Origin: Azonexus sp.
GTDB lineage: Bacteria > Pseudomonadota > Gammaproteobacteria > Burkholderiales > Rhodocyclaceae
Length of the DNA: 64,000 bases
Assembly (NCBI GenBank): GCA_031277255.1
Contig: JAITMS010000123.1
Coordinates: 1-64,000, forward strand
Direction: 5' to 3'
How positions within the stretch are numbered: the stretch's first letter is position 1; each line of letters starts with the position of its first letter. Shown here piece by piece: positions 7,863 through 15,758 of this stretch. Position numbers and translations under genes: made by a program. The notes beneath the pieces were generated by a model. The model was not told where the DNA came from. It did not search any database and saw nothing but the letters and a program-made list of their open reading frames with translations.

Positions 7863-9662
7863 ATGAGCGACTACCGCGCCCCCGTTCAGGACATGCGCTT
7901 TGTCATGGACGAAATCGTCAAACTCGACGAAATCGCCCGCCTGCCGGGCTTTGAAGAAGCGACGCCGGATCTCGTCAGCGCCATTATCGACGAAGCCGCC
8001 CGTTTTTCCAGCGAGGCGCTGGCCCCGCTCAACCGCGTCGGCGACCAGCAGGGCTGCCGCTGGAGCGCCGCTGGCGTGACCACCCCGGAAGGCTGGCAGG
8101 AAGCCTACCGGCAATTTTGTGACGCCGGCTGGAACGGCATCGCCTCGCCCGTCGAGTTCGGCGGTCAGGGCCTGCCCGAGGCGCTGGGCGTGGCGGTCAA
8201 GGAAATGGTCTGCTCGGCCAATCTGTCTTTCAGCCTCTGCCCGCTCCTGACCACCGGCGCGGTTGAGGCGCTCCTGATTTGCGCCAGCGACGCGCTTAAA
8301 AAAACCTATCTGGAAAAAATGATTTCCGGCCAATGGACCGGCACCATGAACCTGACCGAACCGCAGGCCGGTTCCGATCTGGCCCTCTTGCGCAGCCGCG
8401 CCGCGCCACAGGCTGACGGCAGCTACCGCATCTTCGGCCAGAAGATTTTTATCACCTATGGCGACCACGACCTCGCTGAAAACATCGTCCATCTCGTCCT
8501 CGCCCGCCTGCCCGACGCGCCCGCCGGGGTCAAGGGCATTTCGCTCTTTCTCGTCCCCAAATTCCTCGTCAATGCCGATGGTTCCCTCGGCGCGCGCAAT
8601 GACGCCGTCTGCGCCTCGATCGAACACAAACTCGGCATCCACGCCAGCCCCACCTGCGTCATGGTCTACGGCGACAAGGGCGAGGGCGCGACCGGCTACC
8701 TCTTGGGCGAAGCCCATCGCGGCCTCGAATACATGTTCATCATGATGAACGCCGCCCGCCTCGGCGTCGGCCTGCAAGGCATTGCGCTGGGTGAACGCGC
8801 CTACCAGCAGGCGCTCGCCTACGCCCGCGAAAGAAAGCAGGGGCGGGATGCCGTCAGCGGCGAGGCGCTGGTCACCATCGACCATCATCCCGACATCAAG
8901 CGCATGTTGATGCTGATGAAGGCCCGCGTCGAGGCCTGTCGGGCGATGGCCTACTACACCTCCGGCCTGCTTGACCGGATGCACGCCGCGGTCGATCCCG
9001 CCGAGAAAAAACGCTGCCTCTACCTCGCCGAATTTCTCATTCCGCTGGTCAAGGGCGGCAGCACCGAAATGGGCATCGACGTCACCTCGCTCGGCATCCA
9101 GATTCACGGCGGCATGGGCTTCATCGAAGAAACCGGCGCCGCCCAGCACTGGCGCGACGCCCGCATCACCACCATTTACGAAGGCACCACCGGCATTCAG
9201 GCCAATGACCTCCTGTTCAGGAAACTGATGCGCGACGGCGGCGCCACCGCCAGGAGCGTCTTTGGCCAAATCCAGGCCACCGCCGAACAACTCGGCGCAT
9301 CAACGCGCCCCGAACTGCAAGCCTTCGCCGCCCGCCTCGGCAGCGCCCTCAAAGCCTGGGCGCAGAGCACCGAATGGCTGGGCCAGAGCGCCCAAACGGG
9401 TAATTACGCCCCGGCGCTCACCGCTGCCGTCCCTTATCTGCACCTTGCCGTCACCGTCGTCGGCGGCTGGTTCATGGGCCAAGCGGCGCTCGCTGCCGCC
9501 CGCCGCCTCGACCAAGGCGCGGGCGACGCCGCTTTCTACCAGCGCAAAATCGCCACCGCCGCCTTCTATGCCGACCAACTCTTGCCACAAGCCCGCGCCT
9601 TCGCCGAAACCGTCCAGGCAGGCGACAAGGCGCTGGCGGGCGTGGCCGATCTGTTTGGCTGA
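7863..9662 (+). CDS. Acyl-CoA dehydrogenase (DmdC/long C-terminal type)
   Basis: A 599-aa FAD enzyme catalysing the first oxidation of acyl-CoA. MNLTEPQAGSDLALLR and KIFITYGDHD mark the middle domain; GIQIHGGMGFIEETGAAQHWRDARI and TTIYEGTTGIQANDL mark the C-terminal helical domain. The extra 120 residues or so at the C-terminus match the acyl-CoA dehydrogenase C-terminal extension found in DmdC-like and broad-range long-chain enzymes of betaproteobacteria. It completes the beta-oxidation cycle encoded by the operon. The spacing to the previous gene (34 bp) supports cotranscription. Confidence 0.92.
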   Translation: MSDYRAPVQDMRFVMDEIVKLDEIARLPGFEEATPDLVSAIIDEAARFSSEALAPLNRVGDQQGCRWSAAGVTTPEGWQEAYRQFCDAGWNGIASPVEFGGQGLPEALGVAVKEMVCSANLSFSLCPLLTTGAVEALLICASDALKKTYLEKMISGQWTGTMNLTEPQAGSDLALLRSRAAPQADGSYRIFGQKIFITYGDHDLAENIVHLVLARLPDAPAGVKGISLFLVPKFLVNADGSLGARNDAVCASIEHKLGIHASPTCVMVYGDKGEGATGYLLGEAHRGLEYMFIMMNAARLGVGLQGIALGERAYQQALAYARERKQGRDAVSGEALVTIDHHPDIKRMLMLMKARVEACRAMAYYTSGLLDRMHAAVDPAEKKRCLYLAEFLIPLVKGGSTEMGIDVTSLGIQIHGGMGFIEETGAAQHWRDARITTIYEGTTGIQANDLLFRKLMRDGGATARSVFGQIQATAEQLGASTRPELQAFAARLGSALKAWAQSTEWLGQSAQTGNYAPALTAAVPYLHLAVTVVGGWFMGQAALAAARRLDQGAGDAAFYQRKIATAAFYADQLLPQARAFAETVQAGDKALAGVADLFG

Positions 9663-9682
9663 TTCACCGGGAGAGATTGCTT

Positions 9683-10036
9683 ATGGCCATCGGCTGGATG
9701 ACGATTGTCAAAAACGTTCCTTGGGCGGAAGTGATCCGCAACACCCCGGTCGTCGTCGACAGCGCCCGCAAACTGTGGCGCAAAGCCGCGGGCAAGGCCG
9801 ATCCGCCGCTGCCGCCAGCCGCCGCGCCGGACGCTGCCGACCCCTTGGCCGCCCTACAAACACAGATCGAAACCCTGCACGCTCAGATGCTGGCCTCGTC
9901 GGAAATGATCCAGACCCTGGCCGAACAAAACGCCCAACTCATCGCCCGCCTCGAAACCCACCGCCGCCGCCTGTTCTGGCTGACCATCGCCACCGCCGCG
10001 GCGTTGCTGCTGGCGCTGGCGGGGTGGTTGCGTTAG
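9683..10036 (+). CDS. Hypothetical membrane-anchored coiled-coil protein
   Basis: A 117-aa protein of unknown function. It has a conserved-looking N-terminus (GWMTIVKNVPWAEVIRNTP), a Pro/Ala-rich linker, a predicted coiled coil (about residues 50-92, LAALQTQIETLHAQMLASSE) and one C-terminal membrane segment (LFWLTIATAAALLLALAGWL). It starts 20 nt after the acyl-CoA dehydrogenase and ends the operon. The ATG at 9683 is used; a TTG two codons upstream is less likely. Confidence 0.6.
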   Translation: MAIGWMTIVKNVPWAEVIRNTPVVVDSARKLWRKAAGKADPPLPPAAAPDAADPLAALQTQIETLHAQMLASSEMIQTLAEQNAQLIARLETHRRRLFWLTIATAAALLLALAGWLR

Positions 10037-10057
10037 GCAGGCAGGCGAGCGCGAATC

Positions 10058-10330
10058 ATGTCGGGCATATTGTTTTATTTGATTATTATTTTGATTCCGC
10101 TGGCTGTTCTTGTTTTTGATTTATTGCCAGACCGGAAGACGGAGGCAAAAAAACGTCTGCTAAAATCCGCCAGGCGCGATAGATTTGGCGAGGCGCTAAG
10201 GCTTATGATTACCCAAGGAACGTTTGGATTCAAAGACTTGGGAATGTCTTATCGTGATTTTGGCGGTAGAGAGATATTTCTGTTTTGCTTGTTTATTTTA
10301 ATCGTTATTATTGCTGTTTGGTTATTTTAG
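10058..10330 (+). CDS. Small hypothetical membrane protein
   Basis: A 90-aa protein with hydrophobic segments at both ends (ILFYLIIILIPLAVLVFDLL and FLFCLFILIVIIAVWLF) and a charged middle. No family recognised. Its base composition is clearly AT-richer than the operon before it, suggesting a separate origin. It is followed 13 nt later by the DUF4262 gene, with which it probably forms a unit. Confidence 0.55.
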   Translation: MSGILFYLIIILIPLAVLVFDLLPDRKTEAKKRLLKSARRDRFGEALRLMITQGTFGFKDLGMSYRDFGGREIFLFCLFILIVIIAVWLF

Positions 10331-10343
10331 AGGATGTAAATAT

Positions 10344-10775
10344 ATGAGCGTTTTTTCAGAGAATGTGCGTCAAGATATCGAAAAATATGGCGTCTCTATT
10401 ATCTACGTCGGTGATGAAAACCCGCCTTTCGCGTACACTGTTGGACTTTGGCTAAAACATCAACATCCTGAACTGATCATCTTCGGCCTGTCTGACCGCG
10501 TCATGTGGAGCCTGCTCAACGAAATCGCAGAGTTGGTGGGCGAAGGACAGCGTTTCACGAGCCGCGCTTTTTTGCCTGGAATTGGTGGAAAATTCGGGGT
10601 CACGATTGAACCCGCCCAAAAGAAATTTCTCGATGCATATTTCGGTTTTGCCTTGGGCTTCTACGAAGAACAATTCCCCATCGCTCAAGTGATCTGGCCT
10701 GACAAAAAAGGCCATTTCCCTGGAGATGCGGGCTATAACACTGCATATGAGAAACTTCAACCCGTTCTTGTGTAG
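10344..10775 (+). CDS. DUF4262 domain protein
   Basis: A 143-aa protein matching the DUF4262 pattern: an N-terminal IEKYGVSIIYVGDENPPFAYTVGL segment followed by HPELIIFGL. Biochemical function is unknown; relatives are scattered among accessory genes. The ATG at 10344 follows AGAGGA. Composition is lower in GC than its neighbours at the start of the gene. Confidence 0.7.
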   Translation: MSVFSENVRQDIEKYGVSIIYVGDENPPFAYTVGLWLKHQHPELIIFGLSDRVMWSLLNEIAELVGEGQRFTSRAFLPGIGGKFGVTIEPAQKKFLDAYFGFALGFYEEQFPIAQVIWPDKKGHFPGDAGYNTAYEKLQPVLV

Positions 10776-10848
10776 ATTGAGTTTCGCTACGCTCTACCCG
10801 GCTGATCTCAGCAAAAAGCGGTCGTCTTCACCAATCCCCCGACTTGAA

Positions 10849-11334
10849 TCATTTAGCCAGCAGCGCCGCCTTCACCGCATCGAGATCAGCCTTTTTCAGC
10901 ACCCCCATTTTTTTGCCGACCACCTCTCCCCGCCGGTCGATGAACAGGGTGTAGGGGATGCCCGCCTTGTCGTTGCCGAGGGCTTTGATCAGCGGAATGC
11001 CCTGCTCCTTGGCGACGAAGACCGGGTAATCCATCTCGTAGGCTTTGGCAAAATCCTTGACCGGGGCGGCGCGGTCTTCGATGCCGATGCCGAGGATTTC
11101 GACCTGGCCTTTGTGGGCGGCGCGGAAGGCGATGAGTTCGGGGATTTCCTGCTTGCAGGGGCCGCACCAGCGCGCCCAGAAGTTGACGATGAGCGGCTGG
11201 CTGCGATAGCGGGCAAGGGCCACGGGCCGGTCGTCGACATCGGCCAGGGTGGCGGCGAACAGGGCGGCGGCTTGTTCGGCGGCGGCGAGCGGGACCGACA
11301 AGGCGAGGAGGAGGGCGGCAAAGCGGCGTTTCAC
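10849..11334 (-). CDS. TlpA/ResA-like periplasmic thioredoxin
   Basis: A 161-aa thiol-disulfide protein with a signal peptide (MKRRFAALLLALSVPLAAA) and the redox motif WCGPCK in FWARWCGPCKQEIPEL. The cis-proline loop is GIPYTLFID. It would act in the periplasm. Its ATG overlaps the nosY stop by 4 nt, so the two are coupled; a role in keeping copper-binding cysteines of the nitrous oxide reductase assembly proteins reduced is plausible but inferred. Confidence 0.85.
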   Translation of the reverse strand: MKRRFAALLLALSVPLAAAEQAAALFAATLADVDDRPVALARYRSQPLIVNFWARWCGPCKQEIPELIAFRAAHKGQVEILGIGIEDRAAPVKDFAKAYEMDYPVFVAKEQGIPLIKALGNDKAGIPYTLFIDRRGEVVGKKMGVLKKADLDAVKAALLAK

Positions 11335-12158
11335 GGCAAATCTCCCCGGCGGAATAGCACATAGCCGATGGTCGCGCTGAGGAGGCCGAGCGCCGCCGGG
11401 TAGATCAGGGCGAAAATCTTGTAGCCGCTGACGCCGAACAGGTCGAGGATGACGTAGGCCGAGGGGCCGAGGACGATCAGTTGCGGGTCAAAGAGGGCCA
11501 GCGCGGCGGTGCGGAAGACTTGCAGGGGGTTGGCGAGCGCCAGGGTGATGGCGACTTCCGGCGAAACTTTGCCCTGAATCATCACGCCGAGCAGGATGAG
11601 ATCGAGAAAGAGCAGCAGCGTCAGCCAGACCATGAAGGCCGCGCCCTGCGCCACGTCGGTGCTGCGGGCGATGGCCGAGAGCAACATGCCGATGCCGAGA
11701 AAACACAGGGCCATGACGGCCAGGAGTGCGGTGTAGTAGCCGAACATGCCCCACGGCACTTCGATGTCCTGCCAACTGGCCCACAGCGTTGCGCCGAGCA
11801 TGGCGAGAAAAACCGGGGTGAAAATGATGATGTAGCGGCCAATGATCTTGCCCCAGAACCATGCCGCGAGCGATACCGGCAAGGAGAGCAGGTATTCGAA
11901 AACCCCGGCCTCGCGGTCGCCCGCCACCGAGCGGACGGTGGTGATGAGGACGAAAATGGGCAGAATCGCCATCGTCAACTGGATGTAGGTGACCAGCAGA
12001 CGGGAAAGGCCGATAAAGCCGAGGACGCGCGATTCGGTCAGGCCAAAGACAAAGAGCAGGGCGACGATGCCGCCGAAAACCAGGGTGTAGATCTGGAACC
12101 AGCGGGCGCGCAGCGACTCGACGATGTCCAGTTTGGCGGTGAGCCAGAGTTGCTTCAT
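11331..12158 (-). CDS. nosY: NosY-like ABC transporter permease
   Basis: A 275-aa inner membrane protein with about six membrane segments and the ABC-2 permease pattern seen in NosY, including VAGDREAGVFEYLLSLPVS in the first cytoplasmic region. NosY pairs with the ATPase NosF to drive maturation of the nitrous oxide reductase copper centre. The nearby nosF and nosL support this call. It is separated from nosL by a 294-bp gap holding a dispersed repeat. Confidence 0.8.
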   Translation of the reverse strand: MKQLWLTAKLDIVESLRARWFQIYTLVFGGIVALLFVFGLTESRVLGFIGLSRLLVTYIQLTMAILPIFVLITTVRSVAGDREAGVFEYLLSLPVSLAAWFWGKIIGRYIIIFTPVFLAMLGATLWASWQDIEVPWGMFGYYTALLAVMALCFLGIGMLLSAIARSTDVAQGAAFMVWLTLLLFLDLILLGVMIQGKVSPEVAITLALANPLQVFRTAALALFDPQLIVLGPSAYVILDLFGVSGYKIFALIYPAALGLLSATIGYVLFRRGDLP

Positions 12159-12246
12159 GCTTGGCCTCGATGTTTTGATTGAATCGTGTACATGCCTGAG
12201 GGCTTCAGGCTGCCGCTAAAGCCTTTCCCTTGAGGGAGCAAGGAAA

Positions 12247-12333
12247 GTAGGGCGGGTCTTGACCCGCCGTTTTGGCACCTGGGTTGAAAATCAATGTTTG
12301 ATGTTGGGCGGCGCGGGTCAAGACCCGCCCTAC
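12247..12333. repeat. Dispersed palindromic repeat, family A copy 2
   Basis: Same terminal arms as copy 1 (GTAGGGCGGG ... CCCGCCCTAC) and the same interior TTTGATGTTGG before the right arm. The right arm has two extra bases (GGCGCGGG instead of GGCGGG). It occupies the 12159-12452 gap between nosL and nosY. The rest of that gap has two short pyrimidine/purine hairpins (CTTTCCCTTGAGGGAGCAAGGAAAG and CCCTCCCCCTGAGGGGG) and no open frame I would call. Confidence 0.85.
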
Positions 12334-12452
12334 GAGAGGGAAGCGGCTTGTGCCTTGCCGCTTCTAAAAGATGTGTAGATGCCCTCCCCCTGAGGGGGAA
12401 GGAGCAAGGCGGAATAGCCGGACAACGGGTATCCATTTGACTGGAAACCGCC

Positions 12453-12944
12453 CTATTTGCCGCGCGCCAGCAGATGTTCGCGCATACTGGCGAAATCGAG
12501 GCTGCCGGGTTGCGGTTGGGGGGTGGCGGCGTAGTTGTAGCCCATCGGCGAATGGCGGCTGACGTAATGCGCCTGACGCGGGTCGAGCCAGCGGACGGCG
12601 TCGCCCTTGCTGCTCATGTCGGCCACCCACAGGCGGGTTGCCGGGTCGGTGAGCCACGGCAGCGCCTGTTCGCGCATCCAGAACAGCAGGCAGCCGATGT
12701 CGTCGAACTTGTAGGCGGCATCCTGCGGCCCGCCGCGCAGTTCGGCGGCGAAGCGGCGGTCGGAAATGACCATTTTGCAGCGGGTGCAGGTGTCACGATC
12801 CCACTTGATGGCGGCCATGCCTTCCGGCCAACCGTCCTTCTGGCAGCCCGCCAGCGCGGCAGCCAGCGGGGTCAGCGCCAAACCGGCCAGGGCGAGACGG
12901 CTGAGAAAGCGGCGGCGCGGCGGGCGGCGCATGGGCATGGTCAT
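12453..12944 (-). CDS. nosL: NosL copper chaperone lipoprotein
   Basis: A 163-aa lipoprotein with an N-terminal RR-containing signal and lipobox LAGC (Cys near residue 34), so it is anchored in the envelope. It has the NosL-type motif CTRCKM and IKWDRDTC, the Cys/Met site used to bind Cu(I), and the conserved DIGCLLFWM. NosL delivers copper to nitrous oxide reductase. Its start overlaps the nosF stop by 4 nt. Confidence 0.88.
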   Translation of the reverse strand: MTMPMRRPPRRRFLSRLALAGLALTPLAAALAGCQKDGWPEGMAAIKWDRDTCTRCKMVISDRRFAAELRGGPQDAAYKFDDIGCLLFWMREQALPWLTDPATRLWVADMSSKGDAVRWLDPRQAHYVSRHSPMGYNYAATPQPQPGSLDFASMREHLLARGK

Positions 12945-13798
12945 TGCGGGCGCTCGGCGAGCGACAGATCGGCGACCAGCGCCGTGTAGCGGGAGACGAC
13001 GCCGAGAAAGCGCAGCCGATCCGGCCCGGCGACTTCGCCCTGCCAGACGAGCTGGTCGTCGCTGCTCGTGAAATGCCAGCCCGCCAGCGCCTTGGCGAAG
13101 GCCGGCTCAAAGCGTTTGAGGACGATGCGGCAGTCGAGCCGCGAAGTCAGCGTGACGCCATCGGCGACCTTGTCGTCGAGCGCGATCTTGCCCATGTCCA
13201 TTTCGATGACACGATTGACGAGGGCGGAAACCTCGTCGAGCCGGTGGCTGGAAATCATCATCGTCGCGTCGGTCAGCCGCTCGGCGAGGAGATCGAAGAA
13301 AATCTTGCGCGCTTCCGGGTCAAGATTGGCCGCCGGTTCGTCCATCACCAGCACCCTGGCGTCCCGTCCGAGGGCGATGGCGATCAGGAGCTTCTGCTTC
13401 ATGCCGCCGGAAAGACGGACGAACTGGCGCGTGGCGATGGCGTCGATATCAAGGCCGAGACGCCGGGCAACATCGGCAATCCGCCGCGGCGCGGCGCCGC
13501 ACAGCGCGGCGGCGAAGTCGATCAACTGGCCGACCGGCATTTTCAGGGGCGGCGGCAGTTGCGGCACAAAGCCGATCTTGCCGAGCACGGCGGTGCGGTT
13601 CCGGCGCGGGTCGAGGCCATCGAGGGTGACGGTGCCGTCGTGGGTGTATTCGCCGAGGAGGCAGCGGATCAGGGTCGTTTTACCCGCGCCGTTGGAACCG
13701 ATCAGCGCGACCCGCTCGCCGGGGCCGATGTCGAGATCAATGCCGTCGAGCACGCGGACGCGGCGAAAGGTCTTGGCGAGTTGGCGGAACTGGATCAT
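12941..13798 (-). CDS. nosF: NosF-like ABC transporter ATPase
   Basis: A 285-aa ABC ATPase. Walker A is GSNGAGKTT, the signature is LSGGMKQK and Walker B is VLVMDEPAANLD, all intact. The C-terminal 70 residues form an extra domain usual in NosF. It should energise NosY at the cytoplasmic face. It is the first gene of the - strand nos accessory set, with a divergent small gene 170 bp upstream. Confidence 0.85.
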   Translation of the reverse strand: MIQFRQLAKTFRRVRVLDGIDLDIGPGERVALIGSNGAGKTTLIRCLLGEYTHDGTVTLDGLDPRRNRTAVLGKIGFVPQLPPPLKMPVGQLIDFAAALCGAAPRRIADVARRLGLDIDAIATRQFVRLSGGMKQKLLIAIALGRDARVLVMDEPAANLDPEARKIFFDLLAERLTDATMMISSHRLDEVSALVNRVIEMDMGKIALDDKVADGVTLTSRLDCRIVLKRFEPAFAKALAGWHFTSSDDQLVWQGEVAGPDRLRFLGVVSRYTALVADLSLAERPQ

Positions 13799-13968
13799 GG
13801 GCGGATTATAGAAAAGGCGCGGCCTTCCGGCATTGAACCTGGATCAAAGACGGACGGGCCGTCGGCGCAGGGATTCTACCCGCTCGGCGAAAATTGTTGG
13901 CGGGCGAGGGAACCAAACCGGCGGCGGCGATGCCAAACGAGTCCGTTCCACGATGACAGGAGGTTTGG

Positions 13969-14094
13969 ATGAAGAGATTGTTGACCGCTGTTCTCGCTGC
14001 CCTGTTTGCCTTTGCCAGCGTCAATGCGCTGGCCTGCGGAGGCGACAAGGCCAAGGATGAAAAACAGATGAGCACGCCGGACAAGAAAACTTGA
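13969..14094 (+). CDS. 41-aa secreted or lipid-anchored peptide
   Basis: Small gene with an excellent AGGAGG site 6-7 nt before the ATG. It encodes MKRLLTAVLAALFAFASVNA followed by LACGGDKAKDEKQ and a Lys-rich tail. The signal peptide is clear; the cysteine after ALA could be the first mature residue, or a weak lipobox. Similar tiny signal-peptide proteins are common in betaproteobacteria and uncharacterised. A rho-independent terminator follows 20 nt after the stop, so it is a free-standing transcript. Confidence 0.7.
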   Translation: MKRLLTAVLAALFAFASVNALACGGDKAKDEKQMSTPDKKT

Positions 14095-14113
14095 CCTTCT
14101 GCTCATCCCGAAT

Positions 14114-14140
14114 AAAAGGCAGCCGCGAGGCTGCCTTTTT
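14114..14140 (+). terminator. Rho-independent terminator of the small peptide gene
   Basis: An 11-bp perfect stem AAAAGGCAGCC / GGCTGCCTTTT closes a GCGA tetraloop and runs into T's. Confidence 0.9.
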
Positions 14141-14194
14141 CATTGCCGCCGCCAAAGTAAGGAAGTAAGATTAAGGAAATTATGGAGGCTGCTC

Positions 14195-14413
14195 ATGCTG
14201 GCCAAATTGACTGCCAAAAACCAGATCACCTTGCCCAAAGCCATCGTGCTCGGCGTTGATGCCGCCGAATACTTTGACGCATCCATTGAAAACGGGCGGA
14301 TCGTGCTGACTCCGGTGCGCTTGCAGCAAGCGCAGGCGGTGCGCGACAAGCTGGCGCAGTTGGAAATTACCGAGCAGGATATTGCCGACGCCATTGCCTG
14401 GGCGCGGCGATGA
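14195..14413 (+). CDS. AbrB/MazE-type antitoxin
   Basis: A 72-aa protein beginning with a swapped-hairpin AbrB-like segment (LAKLTAKNQITLPKAIV), the usual DNA-binding and toxin-neutralising fold of antitoxins, followed by a helical tail. Its stop overlaps the start of a PIN-domain gene by 4 nt (ATGA), the standard type II toxin-antitoxin arrangement. It would repress its own promoter and block the RNase partner. Confidence 0.8.
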   Translation: MLAKLTAKNQITLPKAIVLGVDAAEYFDASIENGRIVLTPVRLQQAQAVRDKLAQLEITEQDIADAIAWARR

Positions 14414-14838
14414 GCCGCCGGGTCGTTTTTGACACCAACATCGTCCTCTCCGCCTTGCTTTTCAACCACGGACGTCTCGTCTGGCTGCGCCAGTGCTGGC
14501 AGGCCGGGCGGATTCAGCCTTTGGTGTGCAAAGAAACGGTCAGTGAACTGCTGCGTGTTCTTGCCTACCCCAAATTCAAACTCACCGCCGCCGAGCAGCA
14601 GGAATTGCTGGCTGATTTTCTGCCTTATGCCGAGGTCGTGAAACTGCCGGAACGATGGCCCGATCTACCCGCCTGCCGCGATGAAAACGACCAGGTTTTT
14701 CTGGTGCTTGCGCAAGTCGGCCAGGCCGAGGCGCTGGTGAGCGGCGATGCGGATTTGCTGGCGATGCGCGACAGCTTCCCCGGCCTGATTGTGACCGCAG
14801 GCGAACTGGCGGCAGCAAGCGGCCTTGCGGGCGGGTAG
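14410..14838 (+). CDS. PIN-domain toxin (putative ribonuclease)
   Basis: A 142-aa PIN_3-type protein. The acidic residues expected for metal binding are visible: D in VVFDTNIVLSALL, E in CKETVSELLRVL, D in CRDENDQVFL and D in VSGDADLL. It is predicted to cleave RNA when not held by the AbrB-like protein just upstream. Complete at normal length. Confidence 0.82.
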   Translation: MSRRVVFDTNIVLSALLFNHGRLVWLRQCWQAGRIQPLVCKETVSELLRVLAYPKFKLTAAEQQELLADFLPYAEVVKLPERWPDLPACRDENDQVFLVLAQVGQAEALVSGDADLLAMRDSFPGLIVTAGELAAASGLAGG

Positions 14839-14872
14839 CGGTTTCACGGTCAATCTTTTTGGCGCCAGCTTC

Positions 14873-15745
14873 TCAAAGCTGCGCCGCCTTGAAAGTATTG
14901 CACTGGTTCATATCGCCCGTCTCGAAGCCGCGCTTGAACCAGCGGACGCGCTGGGCGGAACTGCCGTGGGTGAAGCTCTCCGGCACGATGTGGCCTTGCG
15001 CTTCCTGTTGCAGGCGGTCGTCGCCGATGGCGGTGGCGGCGTTGAGGGCGGCTTCGAGGTCGCCCGGTTCAAGCACCTTTTTCATCGTGTCGGTGCGCTT
15101 GCCCCAGACACCAGCCAGACAGTCGGCTTGCAGTTCGAGGCGCACCGAGAGGGCGTTGGCCTCGGCCTTGCCGGAACGCTGGCGGGCGCGTTGCACCTGT
15201 TCGGAAATGCCGAGCAGGTTTTGCACATGATGGCCGACTTCGTGGGCGATGACGTAGGCTTGGGCAAATTCGCCGGGCGCTCTGAAGCGGGTTTTCAGTT
15301 CGTCGAAAAATTGCAGGTCGATGTAAACCTTCTGGTCGCCGGGGCAGTAAAACGGCCCCATCGCCGACTGGCCGGTGCCGCAGGCGGTTGGCGTGAGGCC
15401 GGAAAAGAGCACCAGCTTGGGTTCCTGATAGCGTTTGCCGCTGGCCTGAAAAACCTGATTCCAGGTGTCTTCGGTCGAGGCCAGCACCTGCGAGACGAAA
15501 CGGGCGGTCGTATCGTCGGCGGGCGGCCGCTGGGCGGGCGGCGCGCTCTGCTCGACGGCGGGCATGCCGCCGCCGCTCAGCATATTGAGCACGGTCAGCG
15601 GATTGACGCCGAGAAAATAGCTGGCGACCAGCGCCACGACAACCGTGCCGATGCCGATCCGCCCGCCGCCCAGCCGCAGGCCGCCGCCGCTACTACCGCG
15701 CCGGTCTTCGAGATTGTCGCTTTCGCGGTAGTCATCCATGCGCAT
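14873..15745 (-). CDS. ypfJ: YpfJ-family neutral zinc metallopeptidase
   Basis: A 290-aa protein. A short Arg/Gly-rich N-terminus is followed by one membrane segment (IGTVVVALVASYFLGV), then the catalytic zinc motif HEVGHH in YVIAHEVGHHVQNLLGI. The conserved C-terminal MNQCNTF segment is present. The protein is probably membrane-anchored with the protease domain outside. The start (MRMDDYRESDN) has AAGGAG 9 nt upstream. It lies 13 bp downstream of pyrF. Substrates of the family are unknown. Confidence 0.88.
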   Translation of the reverse strand: MRMDDYRESDNLEDRRGSSGGGLRLGGGRIGIGTVVVALVASYFLGVNPLTVLNMLSGGGMPAVEQSAPPAQRPPADDTTARFVSQVLASTEDTWNQVFQASGKRYQEPKLVLFSGLTPTACGTGQSAMGPFYCPGDQKVYIDLQFFDELKTRFRAPGEFAQAYVIAHEVGHHVQNLLGISEQVQRARQRSGKAEANALSVRLELQADCLAGVWGKRTDTMKKVLEPGDLEAALNAATAIGDDRLQQEAQGHIVPESFTHGSSAQRVRWFKRGFETGDMNQCNTFKAAQL

Positions 15746-15758
15746 GATTGGCTTCTCC

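Noticed and set aside
4253..7864. A 1203-codon open frame on the - strand across the fatty acid genes
   Set aside because: It is antisense to three well-conserved genes (chalcone-isomerase-like, fadD, nitronate monooxygenase) and has the Arg/His/Gly-rich look of a GC-skew artefact.
13833..13847. FNR-like sequence TTGAACCTGGATCAA upstream of nosF
   Set aside because: The half-sites are one base too far apart (N7 between TTGA and TCAA rather than N6) and one half is imperfect.
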